Positions 41,032 through 49,370 of a stretch of DNA of 64,000 nt are shown here, in pieces. Position numbers and translations under genes: made by a program. Position 1 is the first letter of the stretch, and the number at the start of each line of letters is the position of its first letter. The notes beneath the pieces were generated by a model. That model was not told the origin of the DNA and ran no database searches. It saw only the letters and a program-made list of their open reading frames with translations. The DNA is taken from the NCBI RefSeq assembly GCF_965221945.1, contig NZ_OZ244925.1, positions 3,658,001-3,722,000 on the forward strand, written 5' to 3'. The DNA is from Poriferisodalis sp965221945. Lineage in GTDB: Bacteria; Actinomycetota; Acidimicrobiia; Acidimicrobiales; Poriferisodalaceae.

Positions 41032-41655
41032 ATGAACAGCCAAGCCGGCGAATCCAACAGCGGCGCAGCGGTGCGCGGACTGCTGCTGGTGCTGGTGGCC
41101 GTCGTCGTGGGCGTGCTGCTGCTCCGCTCGGTCGACGATCCCGATGACGCGGCTGTGACCGACACGACGCCGCCGGTCGAGCCAGGGGAAACACTCCCGC
41201 CCGCAACACAGGCGACGACGGCGACGACCGCGGCTCCCGGTACCGGCGGAACCGGCTCCGACTCGGTCACCACCGTCGCGCCGCCTGTCACGGCGGACCC
41301 CTCCACCGCCACCACCGCGGCGGGAGCAGAGCCGTTTCAGCCGAGACCGGCGGCGGAGGTATCGATCCAGGTCGCCAACTCCACGACCGTGCGCGGAGCT
41401 GCGGGGCGGCTCACCGACCGGTTCAAGACGCTGAGCTACATCACCAATACACCGACGAACTACGTGGGTACGCCGCTCGACCGGACGCGGATCTACTACC
41501 AGCCGGGTTCCCTGCTCGAAGCGCGAGCGATCGCCGGAGTGCTGGAGCTCGACGCCGACAACGACGTGTTCCCGATGCTGGCGGATCCGTCGGCCGTGCA
41601 GGACTTCAAGACACCCGACGTGCTGGTGGCGCTGGGGACCGATCTGGCCGAGTAG
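41032..41655 (+). CDS. LytR C-terminal-domain membrane protein
   Basis: A 207-residue protein with a short cytoplasmic N-terminus, one membrane helix (VRGLLLVLVAVVVGVLLL), a Thr/Pro/Ala-rich linker of about 60 residues and a C-terminal LytR_C domain. The domain starts VSIQVANSTTVRGAAGRLTDRF. The domain occurs at the end of LytR-Cps2A-Psr wall-polymer ligases and alone in many actinobacterial membrane proteins. A wall-related role is inferred. GGGAGG lies 8 nt before the ATG. The 223-bp gap to the divergent upp gene holds no clear element. Confidence 0.82.
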   Translation: MNSQAGESNSGAAVRGLLLVLVAVVVGVLLLRSVDDPDDAAVTDTTPPVEPGETLPPATQATTATTAAPGTGGTGSDSVTTVAPPVTADPSTATTAAGAEPFQPRPAAEVSIQVANSTTVRGAAGRLTDRFKTLSYITNTPTNYVGTPLDRTRIYYQPGSLLEARAIAGVLELDADNDVFPMLADPSAVQDFKTPDVLVALGTDLAE

Positions 41656-41660
41656 GCGGT

Positions 41661-42698
41661 ATGCGGGTCGTGGTGTGCCCGGACAAGTTCCGTGGCACTG
41701 CGTCCGCCGCAGAGGTCGCAGCAGCTATCGAGGCGGGGGTGCGTCGGCACGTCGGCGCTCACGCCCATGTGGCATGCCTGCCTGCTGCGGACGGCGGCGA
41801 GGGCACGCTCGAAGCGCTGGGCGGACCGAATCGCACGTCGCTGGTGACCGGGCCGCTGCGGGCACTGGTAGAAGCCGAGTGGCGGCTCATCGGCGACACC
41901 GCGATCGTGGAGATGGCTCGCGCCAGCGGACTGCTGCTAGCTGGCGGAGCCGAGGGAAACGATCCGCTCGCGGCAACAACTGCTGGCACCGGTGAGCTGA
42001 TCGCGGAGGCCGTCGCCAGCGGCGCCCGACGCGTGATCGTGGGAGTGGGCGGCTCTGCCACCACCGATGGCGGTCTTGGCGCGCTCGATGCCATGTCACC
42101 GCTGGCCCGTCTCGCCGGCGTCTCGGTGGTGGTGGCCTGCGATGTGCGCACCCGCTTCTGTGACGCCGCACGCATTTTTGGACCTCAGAAGGGTGCTTCG
42201 CCGCCGAAGATCGAGTTGCTGACCCGCCGCCTGGAACGACTCGTCGACCTGTACCACGAGCGCTATGGGATCGACGTCAGCGAGATGCCCTGCGCGGGCG
42301 CGGCCGGTGGCCTGGCCGGTGGCCTGGCGGCGGGCCTGCGGGCCGAGCTGGCCCCCGGGTTTGAGGTCGTCGCAACCGAGGTTGGCTTGCTCGAAGCGAT
42401 CGAAGGCGCCGATCTGGTCATTACCGGCGAAGGACGGCTCGATGCAGGTTCGTTCGACGGGAAAGTCGTGGGTGGCGTGCTGGAGATGGCGGCCGAGGCC
42501 GGAGTGCCAGTGGGCGTCGTCGTGGGTGCTCGAGAACCAGGTACCGATCCTGCCGATTGGCGCCCGCCCACAGGCGAGTCCCCCCTCACGCACCTTGTAG
42601 TGCTGACCGAGCGATACGGGGCGGAGCGGTCGATGGGCGACACGCTGTCGGCAGTGCGCGATGCCGCCGCGGATCTGGCCGCAAATCTCGTCTCTTGA
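41661..42698 (+). CDS. glxK: Glycerate kinase
   Basis: A 345-residue type II glycerate kinase. Family motifs are VVVCPDKFRGTASAAEVAAAI at the start, PAADGGEGT, the GVGGSATTDGGLGAL loop and the C-terminal LVITGEGRLDAGSFDGKVVGGV. It phosphorylates glycerate to 2- or 3-phosphoglycerate, feeding serine or glyoxylate metabolism into glycolysis. It starts 5 bp after the LytR_C gene and ends 8 bp before the CIRCE element of groEL. Confidence 0.92.
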   Translation: MRVVVCPDKFRGTASAAEVAAAIEAGVRRHVGAHAHVACLPAADGGEGTLEALGGPNRTSLVTGPLRALVEAEWRLIGDTAIVEMARASGLLLAGGAEGNDPLAATTAGTGELIAEAVASGARRVIVGVGGSATTDGGLGALDAMSPLARLAGVSVVVACDVRTRFCDAARIFGPQKGASPPKIELLTRRLERLVDLYHERYGIDVSEMPCAGAAGGLAGGLAAGLRAELAPGFEVVATEVGLLEAIEGADLVITGEGRLDAGSFDGKVVGGVLEMAAEAGVPVGVVVGAREPGTDPADWRPPTGESPLTHLVVLTERYGAERSMGDTLSAVRDAAADLAANLVS

Positions 42699-42706
42699 GT
42701 TGGCGG

Positions 42707-42733
42707 TTAGCACTCTCAGCTCTAGAGTGCTAA
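42707..42733. promoter_or_regulatory. CIRCE operator of groEL
   Basis: TTAGCACTC-N9-GAGTGCTAA, a perfect match to the HrcA-binding inverted repeat. It lies 145 bp before groEL and implies heat-shock control by an HrcA encoded elsewhere. Confidence 0.97.
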
Positions 42734-42800
42734 CCGCTGCATGAAGTGCAGCAGCGACGTGACGCCCCGTCACCCAGTTGCCCATGCACCAATAGGCCCA

Positions 42801-42851
42801 TTGACAAATCAACCCGATTGACCAATCAACCCGATTGACCAATCAACACAG
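42801..42851 (+). repeat. 17-nt tandem repeat in the groEL leader
   Basis: Three units at 42801-42817, 42818-42834 and 42835-42851, each TTGAC(A/C)AATCAACCCGA or close to it. Each full unit holds the small inverted repeat CAATC-aaccc-GATTG and begins with a TTGAC -35-like sequence. They lie between CIRCE and the ribosome site. Confidence 0.85.
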
Positions 42852-42878
42852 TGTCACCGAGGACAGGAGCCACCTGAT

Positions 42879-44498
42879 ATGGCCAAGATGATCACGTTCG
42901 ACGACGAGGCCCGCCGCGGGCTCGAGTCGGGCATGAACCAGCTCGCCGACGCAGTGCGCGTCACGTTGGGCCCCAAGGGTCGCAACGTCGTGCTGGACAA
43001 GAAGTGGGGTGCACCCACGATCACCAATGACGGCGTGTCGATCGCCAAGGACATCGAGTTGGAAGACCCGGTGGAGCGCATCGGGGCCGAGCTCGTCAAA
43101 GAAGTCGCCAAGAAGACCGACGACGTTGCGGGCGACGGCACCACCACAGCCACCGTTTTGGCGTGGACGATGGTGCGCGACGGCCTGCGCAACGTGACTG
43201 CGGGTGCCAACCCGATGGCCGTGAAGCGGGGCATCGAGGCCGGCGTCGACGCCGCAGTGGGTGCCATCACCGACATGGCGATCAGCGTCACCGATTCGAA
43301 GACCCATGTCGCCCAGGTGGCGGCAATCTCTGCCGCCGACAGCGACATCGGCCAGCTGATCAGCGATGCGTTCGACAAGGTCGGCAAGGATGGTGTGATC
43401 ACCGTTGAGGAGTCGCAGACGTTCGGCCTCGAGATGGATCTCGTCGAGGGCATGCGCTTCGACAAGGGCTACATCTCGCCGTACTTCGTCACCGATCCCG
43501 ACACGCAGGAAGCCGTGCTCGAGGACGCGAACATCCTGTTCATGCAGGGCAAGATCTCGGCAGTCCGTGACGTGCTGCCGGTGCTCGAGAAGGTGACCCA
43601 GGCAGGCAAGCCGCTCGTCATCATCGCCGAGGACGTCGAGGGCGAGGCCCTCGCCACGCTCGTGGTGAACAAGATCCGCGGCACGATCCGCTCGGTGGCT
43701 GTGAAGGCTCCCGGATTCGGCGACCGCCGCAAGGCCATGCTGGCCGACATGGCGATTCTGACCGGTGGCCAAGTCATCAGCGAGGACGTGGGTCTCAAGC
43801 TCGAGAACACCACGCTCGACCTGCTGGGCACCGCCCGCCGAGTGGTCGTCTCCAAGGACGAGACGACCATCATCGAGGGTGCCGGTGACGAGTCCGAGGT
43901 ACGGGGTCGGATCGAGCAGATCAAGAACGAGGTCGAGAACACCGACTCGGACTACGACCGCGAGAAGCTGCAGGAGCGGCTGGCGAAGCTGTCCGGCGGC
44001 GTTGCAGTGCTGCGCGTCGGTGCGGCCACCGAGGTCGAGCTGAAGGAGAAGAAGCACCGCATCGAGGACGCGGTCAGCACCACCAAGGCGGCCATCGAGG
44101 CCGGCGTGGTGACTGGTGGCGGTGTCGCCCTGGTGCGGGCCGAGTCGGCAGTGCAGGCAGCAGCGGAAGCCCTGGATGGTGACGAGGCCACCGGTGCCCG
44201 GCTGGTCCAGCGTGCGCTGGCGGGACCGCTGAAGCAGATCGCCGAGAACGCCGGTCTTGAGGGCGGCGTGGTGGTCAGCCGGGTCCGTGAGCTTGAGGGC
44301 CCGATGGGTCTCAATGCTGCTACCGGTGAGTACGAGGACTTGGTCGGGGCCGGCGTCATCGATGCCGCCAAGGTGACGCTGTCGGCGCTGCAGAACGCGG
44401 CTTCGATCGCCGCACTGTTCCTCACCACCGAGGCAGTCATCTGCGAGGAGCCCAATTCCGGTGGCGCCGGCGGCGGTATGCCGGACATGGACTTCTAG
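42879..44498 (+). CDS. groL: Chaperonin GroEL
   Basis: A 539-residue 60-kDa chaperonin that folds proteins in a double ring with GroES. Conserved segments are VRVTLGPKGRNVVLDKKWGAPTITNDGVS, DDVAGDGTTTATVLA and KAPGFGDRRKAMLADMAILTGG. The C-terminus ends GGAGGGMPDMDF, a typical Gly/Met tail rather than the His-rich tail of actinobacterial GroEL1. AGGAG is 9 nt before the ATG. No groES precedes it, as is common for the stand-alone GroEL of actinobacteria. CIRCE and a 17-nt tandem repeat lie upstream; a terminator follows. Confidence 0.97.
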   Translation: MAKMITFDDEARRGLESGMNQLADAVRVTLGPKGRNVVLDKKWGAPTITNDGVSIAKDIELEDPVERIGAELVKEVAKKTDDVAGDGTTTATVLAWTMVRDGLRNVTAGANPMAVKRGIEAGVDAAVGAITDMAISVTDSKTHVAQVAAISAADSDIGQLISDAFDKVGKDGVITVEESQTFGLEMDLVEGMRFDKGYISPYFVTDPDTQEAVLEDANILFMQGKISAVRDVLPVLEKVTQAGKPLVIIAEDVEGEALATLVVNKIRGTIRSVAVKAPGFGDRRKAMLADMAILTGGQVISEDVGLKLENTTLDLLGTARRVVVSKDETTIIEGAGDESEVRGRIEQIKNEVENTDSDYDREKLQERLAKLSGGVAVLRVGAATEVELKEKKHRIEDAVSTTKAAIEAGVVTGGGVALVRAESAVQAAAEALDGDEATGARLVQRALAGPLKQIAENAGLEGGVVVSRVRELEGPMGLNAATGEYEDLVGAGVIDAAKVTLSALQNAASIAALFLTTEAVICEEPNSGGAGGGMPDMDF

Positions 44499-44572
44499 CA
44501 GGAGCCTGTACAGACCACCAGAACAGCCCAACCCAACACTGCACAACCGAATACTGCACAACTCAACGAAGT

Positions 44573-44594
44573 GGCCCGGGTCAACGCCCGGGCC
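44573..44594 (+). terminator. Terminator after groEL
   Basis: GGCCCGGG-tcaacg-CCCGGGCC followed by GTTTCG, 74 bp after the groEL stop. The gap before it contains an imperfect 15-nt repeat built on ACTGCACAAC. Confidence 0.8.
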
Positions 44595-44628
44595 GTTTCG
44601 CGTCCAGAGTCGACCGTATTGTCACCGG

Positions 44629-44634
44629 TATCTT
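44629..44634 (+). promoter_or_regulatory. -10 box of a leaderless promoter
   Basis: TATCTT, 6 nt before the GTG of the 68-residue protein gene. Confidence 0.45.
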
Positions 44635-44640
44635 TCTCGT

Positions 44641-44847
44641 GTGCCGAGTCCATCAGATGAGACTGATCGCGATTTCGCATCCCCAGCTGATGAGATCCCG
44701 CAGAGGGCGAGGTTGTGGCGCGCGATCGACGCGTCGACTAGCGAGCTTGTGGACGCGAAACGCCGTCTTGAGTTGGCGGAACTCATCGCCGAACCCATCC
44801 GCTTCGACTTTGCGGCCGCAGAGGAGGCGTGGGGCGGAAACAGCTGA
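44641..44847 (+). CDS. Small acidic protein of unknown function
   Basis: A 68-residue protein with an acidic N-terminus (PSPSDETDRDFASPADEI) and a helical C-terminal half (LWRAIDASTSELVDAKRRLELAEL). The GTG start is supported by a TATCTT box 6 nt upstream. The other frame over this stretch is also open but starts poorly. No family is recognised. It may be co-transcribed with the lipoprotein gene 49 bp downstream. Confidence 0.5.
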   Translation: MPSPSDETDRDFASPADEIPQRARLWRAIDASTSELVDAKRRLELAELIAEPIRFDFAAAEEAWGGNS

Positions 44848-44896
44848 CGTGGCCCCCGCCTCCCACATTGTGGACACCAGTTCCCCGCGAGGATGT

Positions 44897-45688
44897 ATGC
44901 GTGCCCGGATGCGGCTGTTGCTACTGGTTGTGGTCGCGGGTGCCGTAGCTGCTCAAGGATGCGCATCCTCGTCGGATGAAGAATCGCAACAGCGCGTGAA
45001 CACGTCCACGGCGCCACCGACGTCAGTTCCCCAAGCGGCTGCTACGACAACCACGGTCGTTTCCTGGTTCAATCCGGCGGAACGGCAAACAGGGCCGCCG
45101 CCGGAGTTGCTCGGCGAGACTGCCAGCCCATTCTGGAACTCGATGACCGGATTGGACGGGCCGACGAGTAACAGTGCATGGCAGGAACGACTCGAAGACG
45201 CATGTGCAGCCCCGATCTGGGAGTACAGCGCTGCAGCGGTTCTTGTCGACGAGTTCATCGCGGCCGATGGGGGTGACCCCGACGCCCCAGCCGTGCGGAC
45301 CGAGGGTCGCCGTCTGCGCGATGACGCCATCTGGACGTTGTGGACGATGGTGAACAACGGAGACTGGTGCGCCGCATCGTTCCCGCCTGCATCACTCAAC
45401 GTCGACGCTTGGCTCAACTCCACTGGCCTGCGAGGCCTGATCGATCTGGATGCCTGGCAGGCTCGCCTCGACCGTGCTTGCGCGATCGGCGAGGACGACA
45501 TCGATGAGTGGCGACGCCTGGCGGCCGAGTTCATCGAAGCGGACGGCGGCGATGCTGCCGATTCGGCACGAGTCAATGGCGCTGTCGAAGCGCTCCGCCT
45601 CATGCTTCGCCAGCAGGTGCGCATCTCCAGCGGCGCGTCGGATGACCCGATGGACGGGACGTTGGTGCCGGTCCACGCTTGCGAGTAG
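44897..45688 (+). CDS. Lipoprotein with two internal repeats
   Basis: A 263-residue exported protein. The signal (LLLLVVVAGAVAAQGC) ends in a lipobox, followed by a Ser/Thr/Pro linker. Two related helical segments follow, each with an AC pair and the phrase EFI(A/E)ADGGD: WQERLEDACAAP...VDEFIAADGGD and WQARLDRACAIG...AAEFIEADGGD. The repeat suggests an internal duplication. Two more Cys (DWCAAS, VHACE) could form a disulfide. No family is recognised. The ATG at 44897 directly precedes the signal peptide. Confidence 0.7.
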   Translation: MRARMRLLLLVVVAGAVAAQGCASSSDEESQQRVNTSTAPPTSVPQAAATTTTVVSWFNPAERQTGPPPELLGETASPFWNSMTGLDGPTSNSAWQERLEDACAAPIWEYSAAAVLVDEFIAADGGDPDAPAVRTEGRRLRDDAIWTLWTMVNNGDWCAASFPPASLNVDAWLNSTGLRGLIDLDAWQARLDRACAIGEDDIDEWRRLAAEFIEADGGDAADSARVNGAVEALRLMLRQQVRISSGASDDPMDGTLVPVHACE

Positions 45689-45759
45689 GCCGGCAGCGAG
45701 CAGCACCCGACCGGCGCAGTTGCGCGCCGGCACGGACGAACCGAAGCAAGGGGCGCCGG

Positions 45760-45765
45760 TACCCT
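45760..45765 (+). promoter_or_regulatory. -10 box of a leaderless promoter
   Basis: TACCCT, 6 nt before the ATG of fdhD. Confidence 0.5.
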
Positions 45766-45771
45766 GACCGG

Positions 45772-46620
45772 ATGCGGCGGGGGCGCACGATGCGGGTGCT
45801 GGTGGACCGGCTGCGACAGGGCACTTGGACGCGGTCGCCTGATGAGGTCGTGGTGGAGGAACCACTCGAAATCCGCCTCGACGGCCACCTGGTGGCCACC
45901 ACGATGCGCACGCCGGGCCACGACTACGAACTCGCCGTCGGGTTTTGTGCAGGCGACGGTCTGCTCGGCGACGCAGCCGTGACCGGGGTGCGCTACTGCG
46001 GCGAAGGGCCGGCGGCCGAATTCGAATACAACATGGTCACCGTCGAGACCGGCGGCAAGGCACCAGTGCCCACGCCTCGCCTCGGCAATGTCAGCGCCGC
46101 CTGCGGAATCTGCGGCAGCACCACCATCACCGACATGGCCGCACGCTTGGGCCCGCTGGCAGGCATACGTCAATTCAGCGTCGATGCGGTTCACGCAGCC
46201 CTGGCCGCAGTTCCCGCGACCCAAGAGATGTTCGGCCGCACCGGCGGGTTGCACGCAGCCGCGACCTTCGACACCAACGGCCGCATTGACATCGTGCGCG
46301 AGGACATCGGGCGACACAACGCCGTCGACAAGGTGATCGGCAGGCGCCTGCTCGACGGGCGCGATGACGCCGGCGCCACGGCGCTGTTCGTGAGCGGCCG
46401 CGCCAGCTTCGAGATGGTGCAAAAGGCCTGGGCGGCGGGAATCGGCACCCTTATTGCCGTCAGCGCCCCCAGCTCTCTTGCCATCGAGGCGTCCCGGGCG
46501 GCGGCTATCACGCTGGCAGGTTTCGCACGCGGCGACGAACTCAACGTCTACTGCGGCAGCTTGGCGGGGATTCCAGAGCGCCTCGGCGAGTCCCCCGCAA
46601 ACGCTGAAGTTCATTCATAG
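45772..46620 (+). CDS. fdhD: Formate dehydrogenase accessory sulfurtransferase
   Basis: A 282-residue FdhD/NarQ protein that passes sulfur to the molybdenum cofactor of formate dehydrogenase. The essential CxxC is in SAACGICGSTTI. Further family segments are EEPLEIRLDGHLVATTMRTPGHDYELAVGF, VREDIGRHNAVDKVIGRRL and ALFVSGRASFEMVQKAWAAG. No formate dehydrogenase gene lies in the window. The ATG has a TACCCT box 6 nt upstream. hemQ follows after 9 bp. Confidence 0.94.
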   Translation: MRRGRTMRVLVDRLRQGTWTRSPDEVVVEEPLEIRLDGHLVATTMRTPGHDYELAVGFCAGDGLLGDAAVTGVRYCGEGPAAEFEYNMVTVETGGKAPVPTPRLGNVSAACGICGSTTITDMAARLGPLAGIRQFSVDAVHAALAAVPATQEMFGRTGGLHAAATFDTNGRIDIVREDIGRHNAVDKVIGRRLLDGRDDAGATALFVSGRASFEMVQKAWAAGIGTLIAVSAPSSLAIEASRAAAITLAGFARGDELNVYCGSLAGIPERLGESPANAEVHS

Positions 46621-46629
46621 GCTGCGCGG

Positions 46630-47382
46630 GTGTCGCAGATGCCGGAGGTGACGACGTCCGTCGGATGGGGTGTGCTGCACCTGTTCTGCAAGCTCTCACC
46701 CGACACGAACACCCGTGCCGTGCTCGCAGCGGTCAGGACCGCAGCGAGTGGAGATCACCAAGTGCTCACCGTGGCAGTGCTCGGCCATAAGGCCGACATC
46801 GGCTTCATGGCGCTCGGACCCGATCTGTGGCAGCTGCGCACGCTCCAAACCGACTTGCAGCAGGCCGGAATGGAAGTGGTCGACAGCTACGTGTCCATGA
46901 CCGAGACCAGTGAGTACGCCGCCGACCTGCCCCCAGAGATGAAGACCCCGCGGCTGTACCCGCAACTGCCGCCCGAGGGCAAGCGGGCCTTCTGCTTCTA
47001 CCCGATGTCCAAACGCCGCAGCGCCGTGTCCGAAGGCAGCGGCAACTGGTTCACGCTGCCCTACGACACTCGCCGAGAGCTCATGTACGAACACGGCAAG
47101 TCGGGCCGCCAATTCCGGGGCCGCATCCTGCAAGTTGTGACGGGATCCACCGGAGTTGACGACTTCGAGTGGGGCGTGACGCTGTTCGGCGAGCACCTCG
47201 ACGACCTCAAAGACGTCGTGTACACGATGCGCTACGACGAAGCCAGCGCTGTGTATGCCGAGTTCGGCACGTTCTACACCGGCCTGCTTGCCGACCCCGA
47301 GACTGTCTTGGAACGTATCGGCCGTCGCTCCAACCATTGGGGGGGCCTCAGCGGATCGCAGCCCGTGCAGGGCGCGCCGTAG
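46630..47382 (+). CDS. hemQ: Coproheme decarboxylase (HemQ)
   Basis: A 250-residue member of the chlorite-dismutase fold that decarboxylates coproheme to heme b, the last step of the coproporphyrin-dependent heme pathway. Key segments are FCFYPMSKRR with the reactive Tyr, WFTLPYDTRRELMYEHGKSGRQF with the proximal His, and QVVTGSTGVDDFEWGVTLFGEHLDDLKDVVY. Its presence implies that the oxidase encoded at 60884 acts on coproporphyrinogen. hemE and hemY are 12 kb away rather than adjacent. GTG start. Confidence 0.92.
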   Translation: MSQMPEVTTSVGWGVLHLFCKLSPDTNTRAVLAAVRTAASGDHQVLTVAVLGHKADIGFMALGPDLWQLRTLQTDLQQAGMEVVDSYVSMTETSEYAADLPPEMKTPRLYPQLPPEGKRAFCFYPMSKRRSAVSEGSGNWFTLPYDTRRELMYEHGKSGRQFRGRILQVVTGSTGVDDFEWGVTLFGEHLDDLKDVVYTMRYDEASAVYAEFGTFYTGLLADPETVLERIGRRSNHWGGLSGSQPVQGAP

Positions 47383-47453
47383 CCTGTTCGCGTGCCCGTG
47401 CAACGCCCGTGAGGCGCCGGCGATGCTTCGGTCGCGACTGAATTGAGGCCGCC

Positions 47454-49319
47454 ATGTCCGACTATTCCGCTCCTATCGACGACATGCTCTTTGTGCTCGA
47501 GCACGTGGCCGATCTGGAAGCTCTGGCCGCGCACGAACGCTTCGCGCATGCCGACTTGGAGACCGCAGGCGCAGTCCTGGATGAAGCCGGCCGCTTCATG
47601 TCCGCCGAGTTGGCGCCGCTCAACGTGACCGGCGACCAGCAGGGGCTGAACTTCGACGACGGCGTCATCACTCATCCGCCCGGCTTCGCAGAGGCCTACC
47701 GCAAATTCGTCGGCGCCGGCTGGAACGGCATGGCCTTCGATGCCGATTTCGGCGGCGGTGGGATGCCCTGGTGCGTGGGACTCGCCGTCCAGGAGATGCT
47801 GATCGCGGCCAACATGGCATTCAGCCTGTGCCCGCTGTTGACTCAGGGCGCCATCGACGCCCTGACCCACCACGCCGATGAAACCCTGCAGCAGACCTTC
47901 CTGCCCAGGATGATCAGCGGCGAATGGTCCGGCACCATGAACCTGACCGAGCCGCACGCCGGCTCCGACGTGGGAGCCCTCACGAGCCGGGCCGTCCCGC
48001 AGCCCGACGGCAGCTACCTCATCACCGGCACGAAGATCTTCATCACCTACGGCGAGCACGAGCTGGCCTCCAACATCCTCCACCTTGTGCTGGCACGCAC
48101 GCCGGACTCACCTCCGGGCACCCGCGGCATCAGCCTGTTCCTGGTCCCCAAGTACCTCGTCAACCCCGACGGCTCGCTCGGGCGGCGCAACGACCTGCGC
48201 GCGGTGTCCACCGAGCACAAGATCGGCATACATGCCAGCCCGACCTGCGTGATGTCCTACGGCGACGACGAGGGTGCCGTCGGCTATCTCGTCGGCCTCC
48301 CCCACGGCGGCATGCGCGCCATGTTCACGATGATGAACAACGCTCGCCTGTCGGTGGGCCTGCAGGGCCTGGCACTCACCGAGCGGGCGTACCAGCAGGC
48401 ACGGGAATACGCGCTGACCCGCAAGCAGGGGCGGGCGATCGGCGCCGAGCTGTCTCCGGGCGATTCCTCGCCGATCGTCGATCATGCCGATGTGCGACGC
48501 ATGCTGCTGACGATGCGCGCCAACACCGAGGCCATGCGGTGCGTGATGTACCTGAACGCCGCGGCGATCGATCGCTCGATCGTGGCGACCGATCCGGACG
48601 AGCGCCAACGGGCTGATGACCTCGCGGCGATCCTGACGCCGATCAGCAAGGGCTGGGGCACTGACCTGGGCGTCGAGATGACCTCGCTCGGCGTGCAGGT
48701 GCACGGTGGCATGGGCTACATCGAGGAAACCGGCGCTGCACAGCATTGGCGCGACAGCCGGATCGCCCCGATCTACGAGGGCACCAACGGCATCCAGGCC
48801 GCGGACTTGGCATTCCGCAAGCTGCCGCTTGGAGGCGGCGAGGCCGTGGCACGCCTGATCGGCGACATGGGGGCGACCGCCGGCGAGTTGGGCGCCAGTG
48901 ACGACGCCCATCTGGCCGCCATTGGGGCCGCACTCGGCGATGGCGTGGCTGCGATGGGCGACGCAGCCATGTGGCTGGGCGGTCAGCTCTCCGCGGCGCC
49001 CAACGATGTCGCTGCCGGCTCGACGCCGTTCATGCGGTTGGCCGGCGTGGTGGTGGGCGGCTGGCTGCTGGCTCGGAGCGCGCAGTCTGCAGCGGGCCTC
49101 CTGCAGGCTCAAGGGCTGACGGCTGAGCAGGCTCGGGACGCTGCGCCAGGGGGGTCAGCCCCAGGATCAGACAGCTCCGCATCGCCGCAGTTCCTGGCCG
49201 ACAAGATCACCACCGCTCGCTTCTACGCCGACCAGATCCTGCCGACTGCTCGCGGCCTGGTGCCCGCCGTGACCGGCGGTGCCGATCTCTTCTTCGCCAT
49301 ACCCGCCGAGCGGCTCTAA
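47454..49319 (+). CDS. Acyl-CoA dehydrogenase, long FadE5-like form
   Basis: A 621-residue acyl-CoA dehydrogenase, about 230 residues longer than the short-chain type. The N-terminal cap (YSAPIDDMLFVLEHVADLEAL) and the C-terminal extra helical domain mark the FadE5-like group that handles a broad range of fatty acyl-CoAs. Core motifs are SGTMNLTEPHAGSDVGALTS, GVQVHGGMGYIEETGAAQHWRDSRIAPIYEGTNGIQA, and the catalytic Glu lies in IYEGTNG. TTGAGG is 6 nt before the ATG. It would act with the hydroxyacyl-CoA dehydrogenase at 25923. Confidence 0.93.
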   Translation: MSDYSAPIDDMLFVLEHVADLEALAAHERFAHADLETAGAVLDEAGRFMSAELAPLNVTGDQQGLNFDDGVITHPPGFAEAYRKFVGAGWNGMAFDADFGGGGMPWCVGLAVQEMLIAANMAFSLCPLLTQGAIDALTHHADETLQQTFLPRMISGEWSGTMNLTEPHAGSDVGALTSRAVPQPDGSYLITGTKIFITYGEHELASNILHLVLARTPDSPPGTRGISLFLVPKYLVNPDGSLGRRNDLRAVSTEHKIGIHASPTCVMSYGDDEGAVGYLVGLPHGGMRAMFTMMNNARLSVGLQGLALTERAYQQAREYALTRKQGRAIGAELSPGDSSPIVDHADVRRMLLTMRANTEAMRCVMYLNAAAIDRSIVATDPDERQRADDLAAILTPISKGWGTDLGVEMTSLGVQVHGGMGYIEETGAAQHWRDSRIAPIYEGTNGIQAADLAFRKLPLGGGEAVARLIGDMGATAGELGASDDAHLAAIGAALGDGVAAMGDAAMWLGGQLSAAPNDVAAGSTPFMRLAGVVVGGWLLARSAQSAAGLLQAQGLTAEQARDAAPGGSAPGSDSSASPQFLADKITTARFYADQILPTARGLVPAVTGGADLFFAIPAERL

Positions 49320-49370
49320 GCAGAGGAGATCCCGCGTGAATGACCGTGGCCGAGGACTGGGAGCGACGAC

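Noticed and set aside
42843..44561. Long open frame antisense to groEL
   Set aside because: It mirrors groEL codon structure, has no start signal or conserved motif, and is a common artefact of high-GC genes.
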